Positions 1 through 10,641 of a stretch of DNA of 64,000 bases are shown here, piece after piece. The notes below the pieces were generated by a model. It ran no database searches. It saw nothing but the letters and a program-made list of their open reading frames with translations, and was not told the DNA's origin. Each line of letters opens with the position of its first letter. The first letter of the stretch is position 1. The position numbers and the translations under genes were made by a program. The DNA comes from Molossus alvarezi (taxonomy: Eukaryota; Chordata; Mammalia; Chiroptera; Molossidae): positions 85,074,348 to 85,138,347 of the forward strand of contig CM073887.1 of NCBI GenBank assembly GCA_037176705.1, in the 5' to 3' direction.

Positions 1-10
1 TCCATCTTTG

Positions 11-288
11 GCCCTGGTCGGTTTGGCTCAGCGGTTAGAGCGTCGGCCTGCGGTCCGGAGAGACCCGGGTTCGGTTCCCGCTAAGGGCACGTACTTCGGT
101 TGCAATTTGTCCCCGGCCCTGGTTGGTTGTGCGGGTGGCAGCCACACGATGTGTCCCTTCACGTCGATGTTTCTCTCTCTCTCTCCCTTCCTCTCTCTCC
201 CTTCCACTCTATCTGTACAAAAAAAAAAAAAGGAAAAATATCCTCGGGTGAGGATAAAAAAACAAACAAAAAACAAACAAAAAAAATG
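11..288 (+). mobile_element. Ves-type SINE, family A
   Basis: Full-length bat tRNA-derived SINE. The head has an A-box-like 'ggctcagcgg' and a B-box-like 'ggttcggttccc' (RNA polymerase III internal promoter). A tRNA-unrelated body follows, then a (tc)n tract, 'ggtgaggat' and an A-rich tail. A 10-bp duplication 'tccatctttg' flanks it at 1-10 and 289-298. It sits inside the ORF2 endonuclease region of minus-strand L1-a. Family A is my label for copies with the 'gtacctcggttgcag' body; the other families differ after the tRNA head. Confidence 0.93.
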
Positions 289-507
289 TCCATCTTTGTC
301 TCTTGTTACCTTTGTTATCTTGAAATCTGTTCTGTCAGAGATAAGCATGGCTACATCTGCTTTTCTGTGGGCATTATTTGCTAGGAAAATAATTTTCTAT
401 CCTTTCACTTTGAGTCTAACTTTGTTTATGCAGCTTACATGTGTCTCCTGAAGGCAGCATATGGTTGAGTTTTGTTTTTTTATCCAATTTGCTACTCTGT
501 GCCTCTT

Positions 508-711
508 TTATTTAAATTTATTTAAAAAAAAAATATGTTCCTAGCCTTGGCTGGTTTTGCTCAGTGGTTAGAACGTCGGCGTCCTCGGTTCAATTTCGGC
601 CAAAGGCATGTACCTCAGTTGCAGTTTGTCCCCAGCCCCGGTTGGGGTCGTGTGGGTGGCAACCTACTGATGTGTCTCTCTCACATCAATGTTTGTTTCT
701 TTCTCTCTCTG

Positions 712-755
<44 letters not shown>

Positions 756-1037
756 CCTCCCTCCCCCACTCCCTCCCATTCTGGCAGAAGATGAATGTAA
801 AAGTGTCCTTAGGTGAGAATAAAAAAAAAAACAACTTTCTATTGATTTTTCTTTTTAGAGAAAAAAGGAAAGAGAGATAGAAATATTGATGTGAGAGAGA
901 AACATCAATCAGCTGCCTCTTGGATGTCCCCTACTGGGGATCAAGCCCAAAACACAGGCATGTGCCCCAACTGGGAATCAAACTGGGACCTCTCAGTCCA
1001 TGAGATGACGCTCAATCCATTGAGCCACACGGGCCAG
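508..1037 (-). mobile_element. Ves-type SINE, family B, minus strand, split by a nested SINE
   Basis: The minus-strand head ends at about 1037 with 'gccacacgggccaggc'. The tail (T-rich on the plus strand) lies at 508-543 and 833-850. A 17-bp duplication 'gctactctgtgcctctt' at 491-507 and 1038-1054 frames the whole block, showing this SINE landed first. The plus-strand SINE at 544-832 then entered its tail. Family B has the 'ggggatcaagccc' second half found in the classical vespertilionid Ves. Confidence 0.85.
544..832 (+). mobile_element. Ves-type SINE, family A, diverged, nested in another SINE
   Basis: Begins 'gccttggctggttttgctcag' and carries the family A body, a long (tc)n run at about 717-752, and 'ggtgagaataaaa' at the end. 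It lies in the A-tail of the minus-strand SINE. The divergence suggests it is older than the copy at 11-288. Confidence 0.85.
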
Positions 1038-1384
1038 GCTACTCTGTGCCTCTTGATTCATGAATTCAGTCCATTTATATTTAGGGTAGTTATTGATGCA
1101 TGAAGATTTACTATAGCCATTTAATCTTTTTCTTCTTTTTTTCCTTTTTAATTTTATTTTTGTTACACACATTTCTCCTTTTTTACCCCATTGACACCCT
1201 CCTCCCCATCACCCCCACCCTGTCCACGGCTTTGTTGTCCATGTCCATTGGTTATGCACACATGCATATAAATTCTGTGGTTTATCTCTTCCCTCCCCCC
1301 ACCACTCCCTCTTCTGAGGGTTGTCAGTCTGTATCCTACTTCCATGTTTCTGGGTATACCCTATACCTCAGATTGTTATGTTCA

Positions 1385-4300
1385 TTATGTTCCACAAATA
1401 AGGAAGATCATGTGGTATTGGTCTTTTTTTTTTTTTTGCTTGGCTTGTTTCACTTAGGATAATACTTTCCAGGTCCCTCCATGTTGTCTCAAAGGATAAC
1501 AGATGTTTCTTTCTTACAGCTGCATAGTACTCCATTGTGTATATGGACCACTGCTTTTTTATCCATTCGTCTACTGATGGACACTTGGGCTGATTCCAGA
1601 TCTTAGCTATTGTAAATAGTGCTGCTATAAACATGGGGGTACATATATTCTTCCTCATTGGTGTTTCAGGCTTCTTAGGGTATATTCCTAGAAGTGGGAT
1701 CACTGTGTCAAATGGAAGTTCAATATTTAATTTTTTGAGGTAACACCATATTGTTTTCCATAGTGGCTGCACCAGTCTACATTCCCACCAGCAGTGTACT
1801 AGAGTGTCCTTTTCTCCACACCCTCGCCAACACTTGTTGTTTGATGATTTGTTGATGGCGGCCATTCTGACAGGTGTGAGGTAGTACCTCATTGTTGTTT
1901 TAATTTGCATCTTTCTGATTAGAGATATTGAGCATTTCTTCATATGTCTCTTAGCCACTTGTATGTCCTGTTTGGAGAGGTGTCTATTTAGTTCCTCTGC
2001 CCATTTTTTTAATTGGGTTCTTTGTCTTCCTTTTGTTGAGTTGTATGAGTACTTTATATATTTTGGAAATTAACCCCTTATCTGATGTATCATTAGCAAT
2101 TATACTCTCCTGTGGAGTGGGTTGCCTTTCCATTTTGATGATTGTATCTTTGCTGTGCAGAAGCTTTTGAGTTCGATGTAGATCCATGTGTTCATTTTCT
2201 CCTTTGTTTCTCTTGCTTTAGGTGATGTAGCAAAGTGAAAACTCTGCTGCATATGATGTCTGAAATTTTGTTGCACAGAGTTTCTTATAGGATTTTTATG
2301 GATTCAGGAGTCACATTTAAGTCTTTGATCCATTTTGAGTTTATTCTTGAGTATGGTGTAAGTAGATGGTCTAGTTTCATTTTTTTGCATGTAGCTGTCC
2401 AATTTTCCCAACACCATTTATGAAAGAGGCTCTCTTTACTCCACTGTATGCTCTTGCCACCTCTGTGAAATATTAAAGGAGCATATTGCCTTGTGTCCAT
2501 TTCTGGGTTCTCTGTTCTGTTCCACTGGTCTATATGCCTGTTCTTGTGCCAGTACCAGGCTGTTTTGATTACAGTGGCTTTGTAATATAACCTGAAATCT
2601 GGTAATGTGATCCCTTCAACTTTGTTCTTCTTTTTCAAGATTGGTGTGGCTATTTGGGGTCTTTTTTGGTTCCATATAAACTTTTGAAGTATTTGTTCTA
2701 GTTCTGTGAAGTATGTCATTGGTATTTTGATGGGGATTGCATTGAATCTATAGATTGCTTTGGGTAGTATGGACATTTTACTGATGTTTATTTTTCCAAT
2801 TCATGAACAAGGTATGTGCTTCCATTTTTTTATGTCTTCCTCTATTTCTTTTTTTTCAATGACCTGTAGTTTTCTGCAAATAGGTCCTTTATTTCTTTGG
2901 TTAAGTTTATTCCTAGGTATCTTAATTTTTTGCCACAATGGTAAATGGGATTGTTTTTTAGTCTCTCTTTCTGTGAGTTGATCATTGGTGTATAAGAATG
3001 CTGTTGATTTCTTGACGTTAATTTTCTATCCTGCTACTTTGCCAAATTCATTTATTAAGTCTAGTAGATTTTTGATGGAGACTTTGGGATTTTCTACGTA
3101 TAGTATCATGTCATCTGTGAATAATGACAGTTTCACTTCCTCCTTTCCAATTTGGATCCCTTTTATTTTTTCTTCCTGTCTGATTGCTGTGGCTAAGACT
3201 TACAGTACTATGGTAAGTAAGAGTGGTGAAAGTGGGTATCCTTGCTTGCTCCGGTTCTTAAGGGAAATGCCTTTAATTTTTGCCAATTAAGTAAGATGGT
3301 GGCGGTAGGTCTTTCATATATGGCCTTTATGATGTCGAGATATGATCCTTCTATTCCCAGATTGCTGAGTGTTTTTATCAGAAATGGGTGCTGGATTTTG
3401 TCGAATGCTTTTTCAGCGTCCACTGATATGATCATTTGATTTTTATTCTTCATTTTGTTTATGTGGTGTATAGCATTTATTGATTTACTAATATTGTACC
3501 AGCCTTGCATCCCTGGGATGAATCCCAGTTGGTCATGGTGAATACTTTTTTTGATGTATTGCTGGATCTGACTTGCTAGTATTTTGTTCAGGATTTTGGC
3601 ATCTATGTTCATCAGGGATGTTGGCCTGTAGTATTCTTTCTTTGTAGTGTCTTTTTCTGGATTTGGAATTAGAATTATGCTGGCCTCATAAAATGAGTTT
3701 GGAAGTCTTCCTTCTTCTTGAATTTTTTGAAATAGTTTGAGGAGAATGGGTATTAGTTCTTTGAATGTTCGGTAAAAGTCTTCCGTGAAGCCATCTGGGC
3801 CTGGGATTTTTCTGTTTGCTGGGAGAGTCTTGATTACATCTTCAATTTCTTTTGTCATTATTGGTTTGTTCAAGTTTTCGATCTCTTCCAGGTTCAGTTT
3901 TGTGAGACTATTTGTTTCTAGAAATTTGTCCATTTCGCTTAGATAGTCAAATTTGTTGCCGTATAATTGTTCATAATATTTGTTAATGATCCTTTGTATT
4001 TCTGCGGTGTCAGTTATTATTTCTCCTCTTTCATTTCTGATGTTGTGTATTTGGGTTCTCTCTCTTTGTTTCTTGGTGAGTCTATCTAAGGGTCCATCAA
4101 TCTTGTTTATTTTTTCAAAGAACCAGCTCTTTGTTTCATTGACCCTTTGAATTGTTTTTTTGGACTCTATGTCATTTATTTCTGCTCTGATCTTTACTAG
4201 TTCCTTCCTTCTACTTGCTCTGGGCTTTCTTTCTTTTTTTTTCTTTGCTTTCTAGTTCTTTAAGTTGTGAAGTTAGATAGTCTATTAGAAATTTTTCTTG

Positions 4301-5370
4301 CTTCTTTTATTTATTTATTTTTTATTCAGATAGAGTGGGAGGGAGAGAGAGAGAGAGATAGAGAAACATCAGTGTGAAAGGGACACATCGAGTAGTTACC
4401 ACCCGCACGACCCATCCAGGCCCGGGGACTAATTGCAACCGAGGTACGAGCCCTAACCACTGAGCTAAACTGGCCAGGGCTTTTCTTGCTTCTTGAGGTA
4501 GGCCTGTAGTACTATGAACTTCCCTCTCAGAACTGCATTCGCTGCATCCCACAGATTTTGTTTGTTGTGTTTATTTTCATTGGTTTCCAGGAAGTTTTTA
4601 ATTTTTTCCTCGATCTCCTTGGTAACCATTCATTGTTCAATAACATGCTATTTAGCCTCCATGTTTTCAAATGTCTTCGCATGTCTTGTTGCAATTGATG
4701 TCTAGTTTCATGCCACTGTGATCTGAGAAGGTACTTGATATGATTTCAATTGTCTTGAACTTGTAGAGACTTAGTTTTTGCCCTAACATGTGGTCTATCT
4801 TTGAGAATGTCCCATGTGCACTTGAGAAGAATGTGAATTCTGCAGTTTGGGGTGTAATTCTCTGTAGATATGCATTAAATCCATTTGATCTAGCACTTCA
4901 TTTAGAGTGCGTGTTTCCTTGTTAATTTTTTGTCTAGAAAATCTATCCAGTGATGTCAGTGGGATATTGAAGTCACCTGCCATGATTGTATTGCTGTTGA
5001 TTTCTCCTTTGAAGTCCTCCAAAAGTTTTTTAATATATGTTGTTGCTCCTGTACTGAGTGCATATATCCTTTCAATATTATGTAGTGGCCTTCTTTGTCT
5101 CTAGTTATATTCTTCATCTTGAAATCTACTTTATCAGATATGAGTATTGCTACCCCTGCTTTTCTTTCCTTTCCATTTGCTTGAAAGATTTTTTTTCCAT
5201 TCCTTCACTTTCAACCTATGTGAGTCTTTTGTTGTGAGGTGGGTCTCTTGTAAACAACATATATGTGAGTCATGCTTTCTTATCCAGTCAGCTACTCTGT
5301 GTCTTTTTATTGGAGCATTCAAACCATTCACATTTAAGGTGATAATTGATATATACTTATTTATTGCCAT
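1385..5370 (-). pseudogene. L1-b ORF2 (endonuclease-reverse transcriptase), broken
   Basis: ORF2p would nick target DNA and reverse transcribe L1 RNA. The start codon at 5370 opens [18 protein letters not shown], the classical amino end of the apurinic-type endonuclease, with QETHLTTKDSHR following and AGDFN in the fragment near 4970. Reverse-transcriptase pieces include GPDGF and [15 protein letters not shown] (3208-3933) and the thumb-like [18 protein letters not shown] (about 2770). The C-terminal Cys region [18 protein letters not shown] is in the 1368-1958 piece. Frameshifts separate these pieces and a SINE interrupts the frame at 4307-4480. The end was placed by alignment to L1-A. Confidence 0.88.
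4307..4480 (-). mobile_element. Ves-type SINE, family A, minus strand, internally deleted
   Basis: A 14-bp duplication 'ttttcttgcttctt' at 4293-4306 and 4481-4494 marks a clean insertion. The body and (ga)n tract are present, but the tRNA half lacks about 55 bp including the B-box: 'gtacgagccc' runs straight into 'taaccactgagc'. Short direct repeats at the join suggest a slippage deletion. Confidence 0.88.
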
Positions 5371-5415
5371 TTTTGTTTAGTGTGGTTCTATTTTTATTTG
5401 TATTTCTTCTACTAA

Positions 5416-6294
5416 TTACAGCAGTCCTTCTAGCATATCTTGCACTACTGGTTTGGTGTTAATATATCCCCTTAGCCTTTTTTTTTTTTTGTCTGAAAAG
5501 CTCTTTATTTGACTTTCTATTTTGAATGATAGCCTTGCTGGATAGAGTAGTCTTGGATTCAGATCCTTGTTTTTCAAGACATTGATTATTTCATGCCACT
5601 CCCTTCTGGCCTCTAGTGTTTCTGTTGAGAAGTCAGCTGAGAGCCTTATGGGGTTTCCTTTGTAGATAATCTGTTGCTTATCTCTTGCTGCCTTTAGGAT
5701 TCTTTGTCTTTAATTTTTTGGCATTTTAATACTATGTGTCTTGGTGTGGGCCTGTTTGGGTTCTTCTTACTTGGGGCTCTCTGTGCTTCTTGAACTTGAA
5801 TGCCTTCTTCCTTCACCAATTTAGGAAAGTTTTCTGTAACTATTTCTTCAAATATATTCTCTAACCCTTGCCCATTTTCTTCCTCTTCAGGGACTCCTAT
5901 GAAGCGAATGTTATTACGTTTCCAGTTGTCCCACAGTTCTCTTAAGCTGTCTTCCTGTTTTTTAATAGTTTTTTCCTTTTGTTTTTCTGATTGGTTGACT
6001 TTTTTCTACCCTTTTCCAATTCACTGATCCAGTCCTCAGCTTCCTCTACTCTGCTGCTTAGTCCTTCCAATGTGTTCTTTATTTCTGCTATGTCATTCTT
6101 CATTTCCACTTGGTTGGTTTTCCGTGTTTCTATATCTTTACTCATGGTGATGTCCCAACTCATGCTGTTGAGCTTCCTCAAGATCATGGCTCTGAACTCT
6201 ACCTCTGATAATTTGCTTAGCTGCATTTAATTTATCTCATCTTTGATAGAGTTCTCTTGTTCTTTCACTTGGGATTTGTTTTTCGTTTCACCAT
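5416..6294 (-). pseudogene. L1-b ORF1 (RNA-binding chaperone), broken
   Basis: Start at 6294 (MVKR...) and stop at 5418-5416 were set by alignment to the intact ORF1 of L1-B. The coiled-coil region survives at 6226-5942 (KLNSMSWDITMSKDIE, EIKNTLEGLSSRVEEAEDWISELEKG). The RRM and C-terminal domains follow in other frames, recognisable around 5880-5700. Intact ORF1p is a trimeric nucleic-acid chaperone that coats L1 RNA. Several frameshifts and stops, one soon after the start, make this copy non-coding. Confidence 0.85.
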
Positions 6295-7202
6295 TTTTGC
6301 TATCTCAGTGGGTTTTGGAGTCTGCCAAATTTTCTCTGTGGGTGTTGGTGTTCTGCTGTTTGTGGCTCCTTCTACTGGGTTTGGATGTGCCTGGGTGTGC
6401 CCACGTTAAACACCACTGTCAAGTCTTACTTTCTTGGGTAGATTTGCAAGACCAGGAAAGGTTCAGTTATCCTCTAGCTTTTTCCTGGTGGCTAGTAGCC
6501 TTAGTTACTCAGTGCCTTGGAATGTAGCCCTGGTGTTCTGCATAAGGAGTTCCAGAGGGTGGGATAGATGCTGGTTATTAATGAGTCTCAATTTGCATTT
6601 CTTTGCTTCACCTGGGAAAGGCTGAAGCTCTGAAGTGGGGGGGGGGGGGCTGCTGCTTTCCCCACAGCTCAGGGAAGGAGCACACTGGCCACTGTCCTTT
6701 GTGGCCGCAACTCAGCAAAAACTCTGAGTGCCCTCCAAATCCCGTGTGTCCCCAAGAGCTCCAGCCCAGTCTGTCCTCCCTCTGCTGTAGCCCCCAGGTG
6801 AGTGGCTGTGGCTATTTTAGCACTCTGCCCCAGCTCTCTGTGCTGTGGAGCATGCTTGGTCTTTATCCCCCAAGGGCGCTGCTGTCCCTGTGCTCCCAGC
6901 CCACCACCATCTCACGCTTCCGCAGATCCTACCAGTGTCCCTGGTATATGGTCCTGTGCTGCTTTTCTGTTGCTTTTCTCCGAGAATCTGTCTTTATTTT
7001 AGTTGTAATTTCCACTTGGTCCTCGGAGATCGTCTGCATAGCTTCTATTCACTCCACCTCCATTTTCACATTCCTCTAAGCCTATCTTGTGCGCAGCTGG
7101 GTCACACAGGCCTTCCTGGTGCCCCCGCACCCTGCAGGTCCCATGGGTAACTGGAGGGCACAGTCCTTTTGGGGACTCGGCTCTATGCCTATGTTATGGG
7201 CT

Positions 7203-7640
7203 GCTGGGTCTCACAGGCCTCTTTGTTGCTTTAGTACCCAGCAGGTTCCGCGGGTAACTGGATGGCACCATCCCTGCTGGGTCACGCAAGTCTCTCTGTT
7301 GCTTCAGCACCCCACAGTCTCTGTGGGTAACTAGATCTCGCAGTCCCTACTGCGCCACACAGGCCTCTCTGGTGCTTCAGCACCCCACAGGTCCTGCGGG
7401 TAACTGGATGGCAGAGTCCCTGCTGGGTTGCACAGGCCTCTCTGGTGCTTCAGCATCCCACAGGCCCCGTGGGTAACTAGATTGCGCAGTCCCTGCTGGG
7501 TCACAGAGGCTTCTCTGGTGCTTCAGTACCCCAGAGGGCCTGTGGGTAACTGGATCACACAGTCTCTGCTGGGTCGCACAGGCCTCTCAGGTGCCCCTGC
7601 ACCCTGCAGTTCCCGAGGGTGGGCAGGTGGATTGCACCAG
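7203..7640 (-). repeat. 73-nt tandem monomers in the L1-b 5' UTR
   Basis: The phrase 'gctgggtc(a/g)cacaggcc' recurs at 7203, 7276, 7349, 7422, 7495 and 7568, a spacing of exactly 73 nt each time. A further related unit starts at 7096 (107 nt before). Each unit also has 'ggtgcttcagcacccca' and 'gggtaactggat' at fixed offsets. The units are GC-rich and lie about 640-1,180 nt downstream of the element's 5' end. Promoter monomers in this position are well known in mouse L1; a promoter role here is inference. Confidence 0.88.
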
Positions 7641-8643
7641 TGTCTCTCAGGCTCCGGCTTCTCACTGCTCTTGTGGGCTACTGGACTGCACAGGCCTTTG
7701 TGGAGCCCTAGGTCCCACCGCTGGTGGCTGGGGAGTGCTACTGCCCTGTGGGGCTCAACTCCTGCTCAGCTTTTGCTGTAGATTTTGGGGGTGGGTCTCA
7801 GCTGCTGATCTGTGCCTCTGTTGCCTAGGGATGGATGTCTACTCCCCAGACTCTGTTGCTGGGAGTATACTTCGACTCTGATCGGGTTGCTACTGTGGTG
7901 CTGGGCTCCGGGTTGTCTGTGGTTTCTGCGACCAGCACCTTCGGGGCTCCACTACTGTGCATCGGTCTGTGTAGACCAGTGTCCACTGGTCCAATGGCGC
8001 CAGGTGTGCTGGTGGGCTCAGGTTGCTGGGCCCTAGCTGCTCCCACCGCCTCCTCCCAGGGAAGACCTGGGATCTTCCAAAATGGTGGGACCTCCCCACG
8101 GCACAGGGAGAAGCACCCTGAAGGGCTGCTCACCACGGTGGCCGGCTGCTCCTATCCACAGCACAGGAACTTTCTGCTCTGTGGCTCTGCACTGCTTGGG
8201 TTTTGTCATCCACCTTCACGTCCACTCACACTCTCTCACACACTCACCCTCCCTGCGGTCCTGCCCGTTGCCATCTTACTTTTTGTCTTTAATTTTTGGC
8301 ATTTTAATTATAATGTATTGTGTTATGGGTCTCTTTAAATTCTTCTTGCTAGGAACTCTCTGTGCTTCCCAAACTTGTGTGACACTTCCCTTTACCAAGT
8401 TAGGGAAGTTTCCTGCCATTTCTTCAAACAGGTTCTTTAACTATTGTTCACTTACTTCTGGTACTCTTATGATGTGAATGCTATTATGTTTCACATTGTC
8501 CCACAGCTCCTTTAAACTGTCATCCTGTTTTTTAATTGTTTTTTCTTTTTGGTTCTCTGTGTGATTTTTTTCTATTCTGTCTTCTAATTCGATGGTCTGA
8601 TTGTTGGTTTCTCTAATCTGCTGTTTATTCCTTCCAGTGTACT

Positions 8644-8747
8644 TTTTTTTTTTTTTTTTTTGTGGTATGTGCCCCTAACAGGAACCAAACCTGGGACTCT
8701 CTGGTCCTCAGGCCAATGCTCAACTGCTGAGCCAAACTGGCCAGGGC
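8644..8747 (-). mobile_element. Head-only Ves-type SINE (about 90 nt plus A-tail), minus strand
   Basis: Contains only the tRNA-like head, from 'gccctggccagtttggctca' to 'ggggcacatacc', then goes directly into an A-tail (T-run at 8644-8662 on the plus strand). An 11-bp duplication 'tccagtgtact' flanks it at 8633-8643 and 8748-8758, so this is a real insertion and not a degraded long SINE. It ends at the same internal position as the copy at 25517. Confidence 0.88.
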
Positions 8748-9977
8748 TCCAGTGTACTCTTTATTTCTGATATGCTATTCTTCATTTCTGACTGGTGTTT
8801 TTCAGTTTCTATAACTTTATTTTGTTAAGTATCCTTATAATAATCACTCTGAACTCTATATCTGATAAATTGCTTATCTCCATTTCACTTAGCTTTTCTT
8901 CTGGAGAATTCTCCCATTCTTTAATTTGGGACTTGTTTCTTTGTTTCTCCACTTGGGTGCCTGTTTGGGTTTGTTTCTCTGTATTAAACAGATGTGCTAC
9001 GACTCCCCATCTTAGTAGGGTGGTCTTATGTAGTAGTTGACTTGGGGGACCCAATGGCACAGACTCCCATGATCACCAGATCTAGGTGCTCTAATAATTA
9101 AGTAGATGTGCTATGACTCCCTTGTGTCTATTGTATGGGCACTCCTGTTGCAATTGAGTCTTGATTGATTTTGGCTTATCTGTGTGTGAGCTTGGCCCTC
9201 ATGCTGGCTGATAGTGAGACTAAATTTTCAATACAGAGTGCAGGCTGCTATGCAGATGCTTATCACATGAAGAAGAGTTTGTCTCAGCAGAGTTTGTAGC
9301 CTGCCAAAATCTCCCTGCAAATATATTGCTTGTGAAGCTTATTGGGTCCTGCTCTGTTGTTGACTGAAGCTGGCCCTGGGTTTATTGATTTGAGGCCTCT
9401 TCAGAAGGTCTCTGGTGCAGACCAATGACATGTGCTGCTTGTGATTGGCCCTGAGTATCCTGTTTGGAGCTATCAGTGATCTGTAGCTTGTAGCACCCTG
9501 TGCTGGGGCTGGGTGCATATGGAGAGGACCAAGCTGAATATCAAAGTCTTCTTTTACTAAGCCCGGGCAGAGGAGCAGGTGAGGCAAAGACTCAAAGCAC
9601 CCACAGATCTGACTCCATCTACATGCTGAATATTAGTCTCAGTCACTTAATGAGCTCCAGATTGTAGTCCTCAGCCAGGTGTAAACTCCACTGGGTGGGA
9701 TGAGAAAGTTTCCAATGGGTGGGGCAGCTGCTTTTCCCTTGGGCTAAAGCTGCATTGATGGGAAAACTCTGCCGGAGAAAGATGGCTTCTGCAGTGCGGG
9801 GAAATAGCTCAGCACAGAGATCCTGGTACCTGCCTTCTTAGCTCTCTCCCCAGAGCCATGAACCCCAGACTCTCCTCACACAGTTCTAGTCCACTCTACT
9901 CTCCCTCTGCCAGAGCCCAAGGTGGGTGGCCGCAAATGAAATTTAGTTGCACTGGCTCTTTAAGAGGGTGTCTGTTT

Positions 9978-10239
9978 GCCCTGGCCTGTTTGGCTCAGTG
10001 GTTAGAGCATCAGCCTGCGGTCCAGAGAGACCCGGGTTTGGTTCCCGCTAAGGGCACGTACCTTGGTTGCAGTTTGCCCCCGGCCTGGTTGGTCGTGCGG
10101 GTGGCAGCCACTCGATGTGTCCCTTTCACGTCGATGTTTCTGTCTCTCTCTCTCTCTCTTCCTCTCTCTCCCTCCCTCCCTCCCTCCCACTCTACCTGAA
10201 CAAAAAATGAAAAAATGCCCTTGGGTGAGGATTAAAAAA
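9978..10239 (+). mobile_element. Ves-type SINE, family A, young-looking
   Basis: Full-length copy close to the family A majority sequence. The duplication 'agagggtg(t/c)ctgttt' lies at 9963-9977 and 10240-10254. Inserted in the 5' UTR of L1-a. Confidence 0.93.
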
Positions 10240-10641
10240 AGAGGGTGCCTGTTTTTCTAGCCATCTCTCCCTGTAGGATAGAAATTGTGATGAATTTCAC
10301 AGCTTGATGCTATGTGGGCTCCTTTCCTGGTTCTGTTATTCTGTGCTGGGGAGCCCATCTTGGGGTTTAGATTCCAAACTTCTAGGGGAAACCCCCACAG
10401 CTGAGATATCCCTCCAGCACTTCAGCTGGTGCCTTTGGGAGTCCAGCAGCCCTCTCATGCCTCCACACTTCCTACCAGTCTTGATATGAGCTCCTCTTTA
10501 CATCCTTGGTTATAAGGGCTCTCTCCAGCTAGTCTTAATTTGGTTATTCAGGATGATTTTTCTGTATTTTAGTTGTAATTCCAGTTTGGTTCCGGGAGAA
10601 GGTCAGTGTAGCTTCCACTTAATCTGCCGCCATCTTGGAAT

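Larger units (their letters stand above)
299..1125 (-). mobile_element. L1-a, ORF2 endonuclease-region fragment (split element)
   Basis: Read on the minus strand this is the 5' end of L1 ORF2. Degenerate matches to the endonuclease phrases ISDKIDF, TRDKDGH and the ADWIRKH region of the younger copies are present. The stretch runs back to just upstream of the ORF2 start at about 1100. It is interrupted by SINEs at 11-288 and 508-1037, and then by L1-b. The element appears to resume at 8279 with ORF1. The 3' side lies outside the window. Confidence 0.8.
1130..8278 (-). mobile_element. L1-b, near full-length L1 with a monomeric 5' UTR
   Basis: Minus-strand L1 of about 7.1 kb. In its own direction: 5' end at 8278 with 'taagatggc', a 2-kb GC-rich 5' UTR (8278-6295), ORF1 (6294-5416), a 45-bp spacer, ORF2 (5370-1385), then a 3' UTR with the typical polypurine G-rich tracts near 1300 and 1200 and a short A-rich tail near 1135. 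ORF1 and ORF2 are both broken by frameshifts and stops, so the copy is dead. A family A SINE sits in ORF2. No clean target-site duplication was found; A/T-rich sequence at both ends matches only weakly. It is nested in L1-a. Confidence 0.9.
8279..10641 (-). mobile_element. L1-a, ORF1 and 5' UTR part
   Basis: Minus-strand continuation of L1-a beyond nested L1-b. ORF1 lies at about 8281-8985 (EMEISNLSDIEFRVIIIRILNK near 8830-8890, matching the HAL1 ORF1 type) and is broken. A long 5' UTR runs from about 8990 to 10641, where the reverse complement ends 'ccaagatggcggc', a typical L1 start. About 300 bp of ORF1 C-terminal coding expected between 1125 and 8279 is missing. So the join across L1-b may reflect a deletion at insertion, or two different old copies. 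Confidence 0.78.

Noticed and set aside
11..85. tRNA-like heads of the SINEs as possible functional tRNA genes
   Set aside because: Each is followed by the SINE body and tail, flanked by target-site duplications, and the anticodon arm and acceptor ends do not fold as a tRNA by eye.
7203..7640. Regularly spaced repeats as a CRISPR-like array
   Set aside because: Units are contiguous tandem copies without unique spacers, inside a mammalian L1.
6243..8338. A series of overlapping plus-strand frames of 60-167 codons in GC-rich sequence
   Set aside because: This is the antisense strand of the L1-b 5' UTR; the repeated protein words simply mirror the 73-nt DNA monomers.
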